Assembly (NCBI GenBank): GCA_029263455.1
Contig: JAJCXM010000029.1
Coordinates: 1-43,010, forward strand
Length of the DNA: 43,010 bases
Direction: 5' to 3'
DNA from: Holophagae bacterium
GTDB lineage: Bacteria; Acidobacteriota; Holophagae; Acanthopleuribacterales; Acanthopleuribacteraceae
How positions within the stretch are numbered: the first letter of the stretch is position 1; every line of letters starts with the position of its first letter. Position numbers and translations under genes: made by a program. Shown in pieces: positions 33,556-41,156 of this stretch. The notes beneath the pieces were generated by a model. That model was not told the DNA's origin. It ran no database searches and saw only the letters and a program-made list of their open reading frames with translations.

Positions 33556-33872
33556 GGTCTGAATAATATCCACCTTCGTATTAGATTCCAAATCTCCAAC
33601 AAATATCGAATTGAAAACCATTGGCCAATAAAACTGTGGTGGTCGATCATCTAACATAGCCATCGCGCTCGATCGGACAGATCATGGACAACAGATTTTT
33701 TAAATGTTCAGAAAATACTGACCAAAATGTGTGAAGAAGGGGATCCGCACTTCCTTGCCCATCAAGAAGAAACTGGTACATCTTCAAATACGAGCGGTAA
33801 ACCCTATGTAGAGACATTGTATTAAAGTAAAAATCCAGCCCACCAGAATCAGCCTCCCTTAAGGCAATAAGG
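33556..33872. other. intergenic between convergent genes
   Basis: About 315 bases between the BON terminator and the end of the minus-strand sigma-54 activator. A minus-strand frame at 33647-33895 overlaps that gene by a few codons. It has no ribosome site or family signal and I could not support it. Confidence 0.4.
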
Positions 33873-35183
33873 TCAACTGGGATTACGGTCGGCAATGAGC
33901 CCGTAAGATTTGAGCTTGCGATATAGCGTTGCCGATCCGATGCCTAAGTGATCCGCGGTCTGAGATTGATTGCCATTATTCTGTTCCAAAACCGAAAGGA
34001 TATATTCCTTTTCAACCTCACGTAGAGCTTTAGGGTGGATGGAAGCTGCGATTTGCAGAGGAGGTGCTTGGCGTAATTCTTCTGGGAGATCGTCTACTTC
34101 CACCTGACTACCCTGCGAAAGCGCGACCGCCCGTTCCATCGCGTTTTCCAATTCCCGAACATTTCCAGGCCATTGATAGCGAAGCAACAAATCAGCTACG
34201 CGCGGCGAGAAACCAACCAATTTTCGAGCCATGCGGACAAGAGAACTCGCAAAAAGGATTCGGGCCAAGGGTAAAATGTCATCTTTGCGTTCGCGCAAGG
34301 GAGGTACGTGTAGCTCAACTACTTTGAGCCTGTAATAAAGGTCTTGGCGAAATGCACCATCACCAACATCGTCAATCAGGTCGCGGTTGGTGGCAGCAAC
34401 TACCCGCACATCGATGGGCCGACTCCTGTTTTCGCCGACGCGCCTGATTTCTCGTTCCTGGAGGACGCGCAACAATTTGACCTGCATATTGGGGGAGACT
34501 TCCCCAATTTCGTCCAGCAGCAGAGTTCCGCGATTGGCGGCTTCAAATAAGCCAGGCCGATCTGAAACGGCGCCGGTAAAGGCACCACGGACGTGTCCGA
34601 AGAGTTCGCTTTCCAAAAGGGTTTCCGAAATGGCACCGCAGTTAACAGCGATAAAAGGGCCAAGTGATCGGGTAGATTCGTCATGTACAAGTCGGGCAAT
34701 ACGTTCTTTACCCACCCCACTTTCCCCGGTAATAAGGACGGTTGCATCGACCCCGGCAACCCTTCGTGCAAGATCCACAACCTTCTTCATCTTCGAGCTG
34801 CGAGCGACTAAACCATTTGGCTGCTCGTCGGTTTTAGCGACCTCAACCAAGACTTTTCGGTGCAATCGCAACTTTTCCTCTGCAGCCTTGAGGGATTCCG
34901 TGACACGGCTCAAGGAGACATCCAAACTCTCTTTCAGATTCTTTGAGTTGAAATAGGCTAACTCGCCTTGGTGCTCCTCGCCCCATTCTTCCCGCGTACG
35001 TCCAACCAATTGGCATGCGGCATGACCGACACCAAGGCAACGGTGTTCCAAGAAATATATTTCTTTTCCTGTGGAATGACATGCATAACCACTCATAAGA
35101 CCACAAATGGTCCAGCACACGACAGAATCGGATCGCCCGAAGTGTAAGAGGTGCTGTTCCGCTTCGTAGGACGCGAGCAACAT
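33873..35183 (-). CDS. sigma-54 activator: V4R, AAA+ and HTH part of a XylR-type gene
   Basis: 436 residues from 35183. It starts with the end of a V4R-type sensor (YFLEHRCLGVGHAACQLVGRTREEWG), then a coiled linker, the AAA+ domain with Walker A GESGVGKE (152-159) and the sigma-54 loop GAFTGA (about 200-205), and a C-terminal Fis-type HTH (QSQTADHLGIGSATLYRKLKSYGL). It is one gene with the 93-residue fragment upstream: the frame continues unbroken through a single TAA at 35238. Without the N-terminal part the sensor half is incomplete, so the product could be constitutively active, inactive, or made full-length by readthrough. Confidence 0.9.
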   Translation of the reverse strand: MLLASYEAEQHLLHFGRSDSVVCWTICGLMSGYACHSTGKEIYFLEHRCLGVGHAACQLVGRTREEWGEEHQGELAYFNSKNLKESLDVSLSRVTESLKAAEEKLRLHRKVLVEVAKTDEQPNGLVARSSKMKKVVDLARRVAGVDATVLITGESGVGKERIARLVHDESTRSLGPFIAVNCGAISETLLESELFGHVRGAFTGAVSDRPGLFEAANRGTLLLDEIGEVSPNMQVKLLRVLQEREIRRVGENRSRPIDVRVVAATNRDLIDDVGDGAFRQDLYYRLKVVELHVPPLRERKDDILPLARILFASSLVRMARKLVGFSPRVADLLLRYQWPGNVRELENAMERAVALSQGSQVEVDDLPEELRQAPPLQIAASIHPKALREVEKEYILSVLEQNNGNQSQTADHLGIGSATLYRKLKSYGLIADRNPS

Positions 35184-35237
35184 GGTGCCATCATCCGTTA
35201 ACAGATCTCCACCTCCGGCTTGAGGTCTGAACAGACC

Positions 35238-35519
35238 TTAAAGTGAGTAAAGATAAGGTCCAGCCTGACGCCATTCATCGTCATTGGTCCATTGGAATTC
35301 CTTGCGCATCGCTTTCGCCATGCGCCATCCATGGGCGAAGCCAAATTGGGTCAGCACGGTTCGGGCGGCATTAATTCCAAAATTATTGACCAAATATTGA
35401 CGCAGAAGTCCCATGGCTACGGCATCGATCAATAGCGCACGTTGCCCCGCAAAGCGGATCATGCCTCCTTCAGGGTCGAGCTCTAGTAGTTCATTGTGCT
35501 GTAAATCCTGGACGCGCAA
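35238..35519 (-). CDS. N-terminal XylR-type sensor fragment, cut by an in-frame TAA
   Basis: 93 residues from a TTG at 35519 with GGAG seven bases upstream. The sequence (MRVQDLQHNELLELDPEGG, then MGLLRQYLVNNFGINAARTVL, FAHGWRMAKAMRKEF) is the XylR_N domain found at the start of XylR/DmpR-like aromatic-responsive activators. The frame stops at TAA and then continues for 18 codons (GLFRPQAGG...) into the AAA+ half with no shift. Family sequences have a residue such as Gln before GLF, so a CAA to TAA change is likely. A perfect palindrome at 35545 lies just upstream. Confidence 0.85.
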   Translation of the reverse strand: MRVQDLQHNELLELDPEGGMIRFAGQRALLIDAVAMGLLRQYLVNNFGINAARTVLTQFGFAHGWRMAKAMRKEFQWTNDDEWRQAGPYLYSL

Positions 35520-35952
35520 ATTTAATCTCCAGTCGATATACAGAATACCATCAAAATGATGGTATCGCCCCTTGTATTGCAGGCATTTTTCTGAGTATTC
35601 ATTCGATAATACGGCTTCCCTAAATGGCTGCAGGCCTATGGCTCAATAGTTGCTTCTTTACGGTTAGGATCCTAGGCAAAGCCATCCGCATTAGGTGGTT
35701 TGGCCTCCAATTCGCAGCGGCCATTCCACTGGCGATTCGGATCGCAGACCGACCACCAAAGCGCGTTGAGCAGTGGAGTGATTTCATGCCAAAGAGCCGG
35801 ATGAACAATGTCCCACGATCGTCGTTGCCGTCTGAATATCGACAAACCAGCACATCGCTAGATTTATGCCCGACCAATCCATTAGCAGGCCAACGACCAA
35901 AACACTTATGCCTTGTCGTCGGCGTGTCCAATCTGAAAGTTCCAAGATTGCC
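35520..35952. other. divergent regulatory region between the activator and pirin genes
   Basis: 433 bases. It holds a near-gene palindrome (35545-35565) and otherwise only poor frames on both strands that run into the pirin gene. I see no clear promoter for the pirin unit. Confidence 0.45.
35545..35565. promoter_or_regulatory. perfect palindrome upstream of the XylR-type gene
   Basis: Nine-base arms ATACCATCA and TGATGGTAT separated by AAA, 26 bases upstream of the TTG start of the activator gene. It probably is an operator for autoregulation. The inner core ATCAAAATGAT recurs at 28793-28803. Confidence 0.7.
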
Positions 35953-36660
35953 ATGATTACGCTCCGTACATCCGACCAGCGGCGCCTTAACCAAAATCCG
36001 CATTATCGAACCCGGCTTACATTCGATCCTCGAGAACTTGCAGATCCTTTGGCCAACGGCTTTGAATCCCTTGAGATACTCAATGAACACTGGCTTTCTC
36101 CTGGCGATAATCTGCCACCCTATCCACATTATCACCCGGCCGAAATACTCATTTATGTCTGCCAAGGTGGCTTAGCGTTTGAGGATACGCTGGGTCAAAC
36201 AGGGGTGATTCGTGTTGGGGAATTTTCGCTCATTACCGTCGAGGACGGTATTCGGCATGCGGAAATGAACGCGATTGGTGCCCACTGGGCACATGTCTTT
36301 GAAATCGGCATTCGCCTCAACAAAAACCTCAATGAGCCTAACCACAGCCAGCGGCGATTCAATGTTGCCGAAAGAACGGGCTTTCTGCGTGTCGTGGCGT
36401 CGCAGAACGGTCGTGGCAATTCCTTGCGACTTAAACAAAAAATCGTCATTTACTCGGCCTTCTTAGATCCGGGTAAACATGTGATTCTTGAGCTCTTACC
36501 GGGTCAGAGTGGCTGGTTACATCTCATAAAGGGTGAAGCAGTGTTTTGTGGTCAAGTCTTGAAAAGTGGCGACGGTGTTGGTGTGAACAAGGAACACGCG
36601 CTCTCCTTTACCGCAAAGACGTCAACAGAAATTATCTTGGTCTCGTTCAATAAGTCCTAA
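35953..36660 (+). CDS. pirin-family bicupin
   Basis: 235 residues from the ATG at 35953; the longer frame from 35866 is unlikely. Two cupin domains are visible. The first has the pirin pattern PYPHYHPAEILIYVCQGGLAFEDTLGQ with the metal-ligand histidines (about 56-61) and Glu in AEILIY, then GIRHAEMN; the second (about 130-230) is the metal-free C-terminal cupin (VILELLPGQSGWLHLIKGEAVF). Pirins include quercetinases and redox-sensitive regulators. It is 45 bases before the PAS-type sigma-54 activator gene and probably shares its transcript, suggesting a sensing or signalling link. Confidence 0.9.
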   Translation: MITLRTSDQRRLNQNPHYRTRLTFDPRELADPLANGFESLEILNEHWLSPGDNLPPYPHYHPAEILIYVCQGGLAFEDTLGQTGVIRVGEFSLITVEDGIRHAEMNAIGAHWAHVFEIGIRLNKNLNEPNHSQRRFNVAERTGFLRVVASQNGRGNSLRLKQKIVIYSAFLDPGKHVILELLPGQSGWLHLIKGEAVFCGQVLKSGDGVGVNKEHALSFTAKTSTEIILVSFNKS

Positions 36661-36704
36661 CCTCTACTGCTTAGCATCCAGGGAGATCAAACGAAAGGCA
36701 TTTT

Positions 36705-38195
36705 ATGCTTCAGGAATTCATCCAAATCTGCGAAAACATCCTGGGCTCAGTTCGAGAACCATTACTCGTTCTGAACGCAGAATTAGAGGTAGTCCAGGCT
36801 AACAAGCCGTTCTATGTTGCCTTTGATCTTCAAGCCAATGAAACCGAAGGCCTATCCATTTATCAAATTGGAAATGGCACGTGGAATATCCCCGAACTTA
36901 AGGTGCTGCTTGAAAAAATACTGCCCAAGAATTCTTTCATGAACGATTTTGCGGTTGAACATGATTTCCCGAAGGTCGGACGCAAGCAATTACATTTAAA
37001 CGCCCGCAGAATATATGACGAATCCCGCCAAGCCCATCTAATTCTATTGGCCATAGAGGATGTGACGTTGCGAGAGAATCTGAGTCGTAACCTTGAGGAT
37101 CTTGTTAAGGCCAGAACGTTTGAGGTCACCGAAGCCAAAGAACATGCAGAGCAGGAACGAATGGTGGCAGAAGCGGCTTTGACTGAAATAAGGAATTTAA
37201 GAAAGCAACTCGAAGCAGAACGCGCCTACCTTCAGGATGAAATTAGGTTGGACAATAATCACGAAAGCATTATCGGGCATAGTGATGTGCTTAATTCGGT
37301 TCTAGTGAAGGTACAACAAATAGCCAAGGGTGATACCACGGTATTGGTTTTAGGTGAGACTGGCACGGGAAAAGAATTGGTTGCGCGCGCCGTCCATGCG
37401 ATGAGCCTTCGTAAGGATCGACCTCTGGTGAAGATGAACTGTGCCGCATTGCCTTCGAATCTCATTGAAAGTGAACTCTTTGGTCACGAAAAAGGAGCAT
37501 TTACTGGCGCCGACTGTAAAAGGTTAGGTCGCTTTGAAATTGCCCATCGCTCCACCCTCTTCCTGGACGAGATCGGGGAACTGCCTCTCGAATTGCAACC
37601 CAAATTGCTTCGCGTCATCCAGGAAGGTGAGTTTGAGCGGCTGGGTAGCTCTCAAACCCTTAAGGTGGATGTGCGCTTGATAGCCGCCACCAACCGCGAT
37701 CTTGCACAAGAAGTTAGTAATGAGCGTTTTCGTAGTGATCTTTGGTATCGCCTGAACGTTTTTCCTATCACCATGCCGCCCCTGCGGGATCGAGCCGAGG
37801 ACATTCCCGAACTGGTTGAGTTCTATGTCAAAAAGATATGCAAAAGAATGGGCAAAAACATTGAAGTTATCCCTACGCATGTGATGGAGTCATTGCAGAA
37901 TTATCAGTGGCCTGGCAATGTGCGCGAATTGGAGAATGTACTCGAACGAGGGGTTATCAATTCATCGGGTCCCAAATTGCGTCTAATGGATGAAATCAAG
38001 AGTCTGCCCAAGAGTCCAACCCTAACCTACCAAAAAATGGAGTCGGTTGAACGCGACCATATCCTAAAGGTGCTGCAACAGACTCATTGGCAAGTGAGCG
38101 GTGTCAACGGTGCTTCCGAAATTTTGGGCTTGCACCGTAGTACGCTGCGTGCCCGTATGCGGAAGTTAGGTATTCAGAAACCCAGGTTTTCATGA
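36705..38195 (+). CDS. PAS-type sigma-54-dependent activator
   Basis: 496 residues. Residues 1-125 form a PAS domain of the type found in CheR/PAS hybrids (REPLLVLNAELEVVQANKPF and GLSIYQIGNGTWNIPELK). A coiled coil (125-180) leads to the AAA+ domain with Walker A GETGTGKE (217-224), GAFTGA (264-269) and Walker B LFLDEIGEL. The C-terminus is a Fis-like HTH (VNGASEILGLHRSTLRARM). Both PAS and output parts are complete. Its gene is just before copy 2 of the two-part operator, so it is the best candidate for the protein that binds that operator. The sensed signal is unknown; a cofactor-binding residue is not identifiable. Confidence 0.95.
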   Translation: MLQEFIQICENILGSVREPLLVLNAELEVVQANKPFYVAFDLQANETEGLSIYQIGNGTWNIPELKVLLEKILPKNSFMNDFAVEHDFPKVGRKQLHLNARRIYDESRQAHLILLAIEDVTLRENLSRNLEDLVKARTFEVTEAKEHAEQERMVAEAALTEIRNLRKQLEAERAYLQDEIRLDNNHESIIGHSDVLNSVLVKVQQIAKGDTTVLVLGETGTGKELVARAVHAMSLRKDRPLVKMNCAALPSNLIESELFGHEKGAFTGADCKRLGRFEIAHRSTLFLDEIGELPLELQPKLLRVIQEGEFERLGSSQTLKVDVRLIAATNRDLAQEVSNERFRSDLWYRLNVFPITMPPLRDRAEDIPELVEFYVKKICKRMGKNIEVIPTHVMESLQNYQWPGNVRELENVLERGVINSSGPKLRLMDEIKSLPKSPTLTYQKMESVERDHILKVLQQTHWQVSGVNGASEILGLHRSTLRARMRKLGIQKPRFS

Positions 38196-38209
38196 GCTAC
38201 GGGCTAAAG

Positions 38210-38241
38210 GGCCATATATGGCCATGTGGTGATATATGACC
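38210..38241 (+). promoter_or_regulatory. two-part operator, copy 2 (activator site candidate)
   Basis: GGCCATATATGGCC, six bases, then TGATATATGACC. The first half is a perfect palindrome. It ends 87 bases before the sigma-54-like element at 38329, one base different from the distance of copy 1. Confidence 0.8.
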
Positions 38242-38328
38242 TCTCGAAGGGCTTTAAACGCCGACAAGAATCACCACTATATCCATATTTAACAATGGTT
38301 TACGCTAAATGCCAAAACAGACAAAAAA

Positions 38329-38344
38329 TGGCATAGAGCTTGAT
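38329..38344 (+). promoter_or_regulatory. sigma-54 promoter candidate (TTGAT class)
   Basis: TGGCATAGAGCTTGAT keeps TGGCA and TTG at the right spacing, with A in place of C in the -12 block as in the element at 32154. It lies 60 bases upstream of the lmo0937-like gene. Confidence 0.6.
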
Positions 38345-38404
38345 ACTCAAAGCCTTTTGTAGCTGACAGCTACTGGATAACTTCATACAAGAAAAGAGGA
38401 ATCA

Positions 38405-38554
38405 ATGTTGGGATTTATAGCAGTCGTACTAGTCGTTCTTTGGGCCTTAGGCATGGTTTCTAGTTACACCATGAGTGGGCTAATTCACATATTGTTGGTC
38501 GCGGCCGTGGTGATGATTCTGGTTCGGCTTATTCAAGGACGCCGGGCAATCTAG
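38405..38554 (+). CDS. lmo0937-family small membrane protein
   Basis: 49 residues. The sequence MLGFIAVVLVVLWALGMVSS, then YTMSGLIHILLVAAVVMIL and VRLIQGRRAI, is the lmo0937 family pattern: two short membrane helices and a basic end. GAGGAA lies before the ATG. It is the first gene after copy 2 of the operator and begins a unit of three very small membrane genes. Family function is unknown, although members are strongly stress-induced in several bacteria. Confidence 0.9.
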   Translation: MLGFIAVVLVVLWALGMVSSYTMSGLIHILLVAAVVMILVRLIQGRRAI

Positions 38555-38629
38555 TCCCGCATCGTTTCCATAGACTTACACAGGTACCTGTCACTTAGCA
38601 GTGATTGAGTACACAAAAAGGAGCCCGTC

Positions 38630-38785
38630 ATGGGATTAATTTTAATCATTGTTTTAGTCATTTTACTCGTCGGTGGATTGCCACGATGGAACTACAGCAG
38701 AAACTGGGGTTATCGACCCACTCACGTTGTGAGCACCCTGCTACTCGTGCTGCTTGTTCTCTTTTTATTGGGCTACATCCGGTGA
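38630..38785 (+). CDS. DUF3309 small membrane protein
   Basis: 51 residues. Pattern MGLILIIVLVILLVGGLPRW, then NYSRNWGYRPTHVVS and a second helix LLLVLLVLFLLGYI, the DUF3309 layout (the short loop W-x-YSRxWGY is its signature). AAAGGAG precedes the ATG at 38630. It lies 75 bases after the lmo0937-like gene. The role is unknown; these proteins are common in envelope-stress gene sets. Confidence 0.9.
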   Translation: MGLILIIVLVILLVGGLPRWNYSRNWGYRPTHVVSTLLLVLLVLFLLGYIR

Positions 38786-38913
38786 TCTAATTTGTTCGTC
38801 AAGAAATAGTTAACAGGCATTTCGATGCCAAAGAAATCTTCATCCTCAAAACTTCAAACTCAAAAAATATCGTTTGGCTTCATACGACGCGAATTAATTG
38901 GTAAGGAAAAAAC

Positions 38914-39135
38914 ATGAACACAAAAATCATAGGAATCATATTAGCTGTCTTGGGAGCCTTAGCTCTAGCATATGGGAGTTTCACTTATGTGAAATCCGTA
39001 GACAAAGCCAAGGTTGGACCCTTTGAATTTTCGATTAAGAATAAGGAAACGGTAAATGTTCCGGTATGGGCTGGAGTGGGTGCCTTGTTGGTAGGCGGTA
39101 TTCTTCTAGTCGTCGATCGTAAGAAGCTCGCCTAA
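38914..39135 (+). CDS. two-helix membrane protein, possibly DUF3185-like
   Basis: 73 residues with two membrane helices (IIGIILAVLGALALAYGSF and VPVWAGVGALLVGGILLVV) separated by a 27-residue hydrophilic loop (VDKAKVGPFEFSIKNKETVN). The first helix resembles the DUF3185 start, but the loop differs, so the family is not certain. GGTAAGGAAAA precedes the ATG. Last of the three-gene set of small membrane proteins; a weak hairpin (CGCCTAA ... TTAGGCG) overlaps its stop codon. Confidence 0.75.
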   Translation: MNTKIIGIILAVLGALALAYGSFTYVKSVDKAKVGPFEFSIKNKETVNVPVWAGVGALLVGGILLVVDRKKLA

Positions 39136-39511
39136 AGCTAGGCAACGACCTTAGGCGACCAATAGGCTGTTCGGGTCAATAGCCATTCTCACATTTACGG
39201 CAAGATCCGTCGACAGCCCTGCTTACAGGAGGGTCTATGAAGCGAAATTGACTAGACAACACATTTCCCCCCAAGAATCCTCACTTACGTCGACGAGTAC
39301 GAGCTGAAAATGAAAGACAGATCATGTACAGATCCAAATGAGGGTTTATGATTTACATAGTATGACGATGTGGCGCATCGAGTATTCACAAGATTATCGG
39401 CAAACACCTCTCAGTTTATGGGTGCATAGGCATTTGGACCATGAGGTGTGGCACCAGGCATAGGTATTTGAACCGCCATTGCCAAAGGCGGTGCCTGGTG
39501 AAGGATATCCA
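39136..39511. other. intergenic region with a hairpin
   Basis: 376 bases, no gene seen. Just before the next ORF there is a bipartite hairpin: CACCAGGCA (39452-39460) pairs with TGCCTGGTG (39492-39500), and CCGCC with GGCGG inside it. Confidence 0.5.
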
Positions 39512-39766
39512 ATGCTCATTGTTAAAACGCTTGGAATTGAGTTGCGGTTTGCGTCAGTGGCGGAGGTTGAGCATTTCTTAGCCGTGATCCGGCAAAAAAA
39601 TATGCCAACCACGCAACGGCTTTCGCAAGAACGCTCCGACACGTGCGGGCCCAATAGACATTGGCTAAGCCGACTGCCTTCAAGCATCAAAGCCTGGAGC
39701 AAGAGAGAAAAGTTGATTGTCATTGTCGAAAACGCACTAGCTGAATTTAGGCAAATCGCGACCTAG
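39512..39766 (+). CDS. conserved small orphan protein
   Basis: 84 residues from the ATG at 39512 (AAGGA upstream). The sequence LIVKTLGIELRFASVAEVEHFLAVI and GPNRHWLSRLPSSIKAWSKREK is a pattern I recognise from a set of short uncharacterised proteins with WLSRLP...KPW, but I know of no assigned function. It is soluble, with an N-terminal strand-helix pair. A bipartite hairpin covers the region just before the ribosome site, suggesting translational or transcriptional control. Confidence 0.6.
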   Translation: MLIVKTLGIELRFASVAEVEHFLAVIRQKNMPTTQRLSQERSDTCGPNRHWLSRLPSSIKAWSKREKLIVIVENALAEFRQIAT

Positions 39767-39957
39767 TTCGTAACCTCAGACAGCGGCCAAATGGCCATAA
39801 GCTAATAGCGACCGTAAGCTTCGCAATGAAGACGCAGAGTTAGTTTTAGGGGGGTCGGTTTTACATCAGTTTCGAGGGAAGGGAGTGTCATCGCTATCTT
39901 GCCTGAATATCATCTGACCCCGTAGAATGCTATTTATCAATCAACAGGAACTAGCAC

Positions 39958-40575
39958 TTGTTTAGCAAACTGTTTCGGAAAAAAGACCCAAAACCATCAC
40001 TGTCCAAAATGGAACAGGAATTGGTCGTGGAATTAGGTTACGAACCCTCCGTTTTGGCGTGTGTACGATCGAACGGCGAGTCTTTTGAACGACTGGAAGG
40101 ACTGACACCTGAATTCGATTCCTATCTGGCAAATGGAATTGTGCTCCTCACAAAGCAAAAAAAAGGGCTAGCCGTTTTAGGTAAAACACGAGAATGCCTG
40201 CGTGGGACAAATTATTCAGCCTATCTCCACGTCAACGCACACGGGTACCGACCAGATAAGATAGCCGTAGTGAATTCTCGAGACGAATACGAATTCCTTG
40301 CCATTGTGCGAACAAGTGGCGTCAATCACGACCTGGAGCACGATGATGTGATAGCTCGCTATCGTAAATGGGATCAAAGGTACAATCTTTCACTAACCGG
40401 TGCTGGCCAGGACTGGCTAGAGGCGACTTTTGGCGTTGCTCCCGACGACTGGTTGGTTTTTGCGCAGGAAGTGTACGAATTTTGTCCCGATGTCGTCGAT
40501 CAAGGCGCTGGAGACTTGGTCTCTTTGTCTGAAGAAATGCGCCGAAGGAACGTCGTTTACCTGTGGTGGGACTAG
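39958..40575 (+). CDS. DUF4253 protein
   Basis: 205 residues from a TTG with AGGA upstream. The last 100 residues (FLAIVRTSGVNHDLEHDDVIARYRKWDQRYNLSL, then DWLVFAQEVYEFCPDVVDQG and RRRNVVYLWWD) are the DUF4253 signature. The first 100 residues form a separate alpha/beta domain. DUF4253 is related to small proteins often found as immunity or accessory genes; the function is unknown. It is 43 bases before the broken small membrane protein gene. Confidence 0.85.
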   Translation: MFSKLFRKKDPKPSLSKMEQELVVELGYEPSVLACVRSNGESFERLEGLTPEFDSYLANGIVLLTKQKKGLAVLGKTRECLRGTNYSAYLHVNAHGYRPDKIAVVNSRDEYEFLAIVRTSGVNHDLEHDDVIARYRKWDQRYNLSLTGAGQDWLEATFGVAPDDWLVFAQEVYEFCPDVVDQGAGDLVSLSEEMRRRNVVYLWWD

Positions 40576-40618
40576 GCCAAAAGCGCTGAACTAACGTTAC
40601 CGTCACCAATGAGGCATA

Positions 40619-41014
40619 ATGGATTTTCGGCCCGGCTTTCGTCTCTCGCTCTTGAATATAGCCATTCTTTTGGTGGGAGGAATTGGGGCCTTGGGTGCCT
40701 TCACGACTGAGGCCGCAATCTGGTTTGCCATCGCCTTCGTGGTGGGTCACTTCTTCCTGTTCTGCAATGTGATTCGCATGGCTCGGCCGTCGGAGTTGAT
40801 TTGGGCGACGGTTTTTTGCCTGTTATAGGGGTCTCGATTGGTGTCGGGCTCACCTTCGCTTGGCGTTGTCGTGGCTTGCTCCTTAATTGTCACCGTAATC
40901 GTGATTGCGATAGAGACTCGCAAGCCTTCGTATCATGGTGTTTTGTGGTCAAAGATCAACCCAAACCTAAGGGCATGGTTTGATGAACAGGTTACCGATA
41001 ACCGCTTGAGTTAA
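40619..41014 (+). pseudogene. small membrane protein gene interrupted by in-frame TAG
   Basis: ATG at 40619 has GAGG before it. The frame gives MDFRPGFRLSLLNIAILLVG, then VGHFFLFCNVIRMARPSELIWA, and stops at TAG (40826). The same frame continues with GSRLVSGSPSLGVVVACSLI and RKPSYHGVLWSKINPNLRAWF to TAA at 41014. The FLFCNV and KPSYHG motifs belong together in a family of ~130-residue small membrane proteins that I recall, with no function assigned. So a single nonsense codon breaks a 131-codon gene. A frame at 40801 that looks like a different solution is a shadow of it. Confidence 0.7.
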
Positions 41015-41156
41015 AGAACTCAAGCGCAGCTGCTCCAATTCGTTCTGAACTGAGTTCTGCTGGAACCGTGACTCAAGGTCTTCGTGTAAGGCATCCTCAA
41101 TTACTTTCGGTATGATGTTTGCTTTCGTTCAGATCAAACACACGAAGGACGAAGTC

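Noticed and set aside
33647-33895. 82-codon minus-strand frame after the sigma-54 activator
   Set aside because: It overlaps the activator end, lacks a ribosome site and shows no recognised pattern.
35701-35716. TGGCCTCCAATTCGCA as a sigma-54 element for the pirin gene
   Set aside because: The spacing fits but the -24 and -12 blocks are poor, and the distance to the start is about 240 bases.
35624-36165. Frames on both strands in the divergent region
   Set aside because: They run into the pirin gene in other frames and have no family signal.
40801-40983. A second membrane-like frame that could mean two compensating frameshifts
   Set aside because: The continuous frame from 40619 with one TAG gives a better match to the family motifs through both halves.
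21041-41014. Reassigned TAA/TAG codons as an alternative genetic code
   Set aside because: Many other genes in the window end normally at TAA or TAG with sensible spacing to the next gene, so a full reassignment does not fit. Only local readthrough or decay remain.
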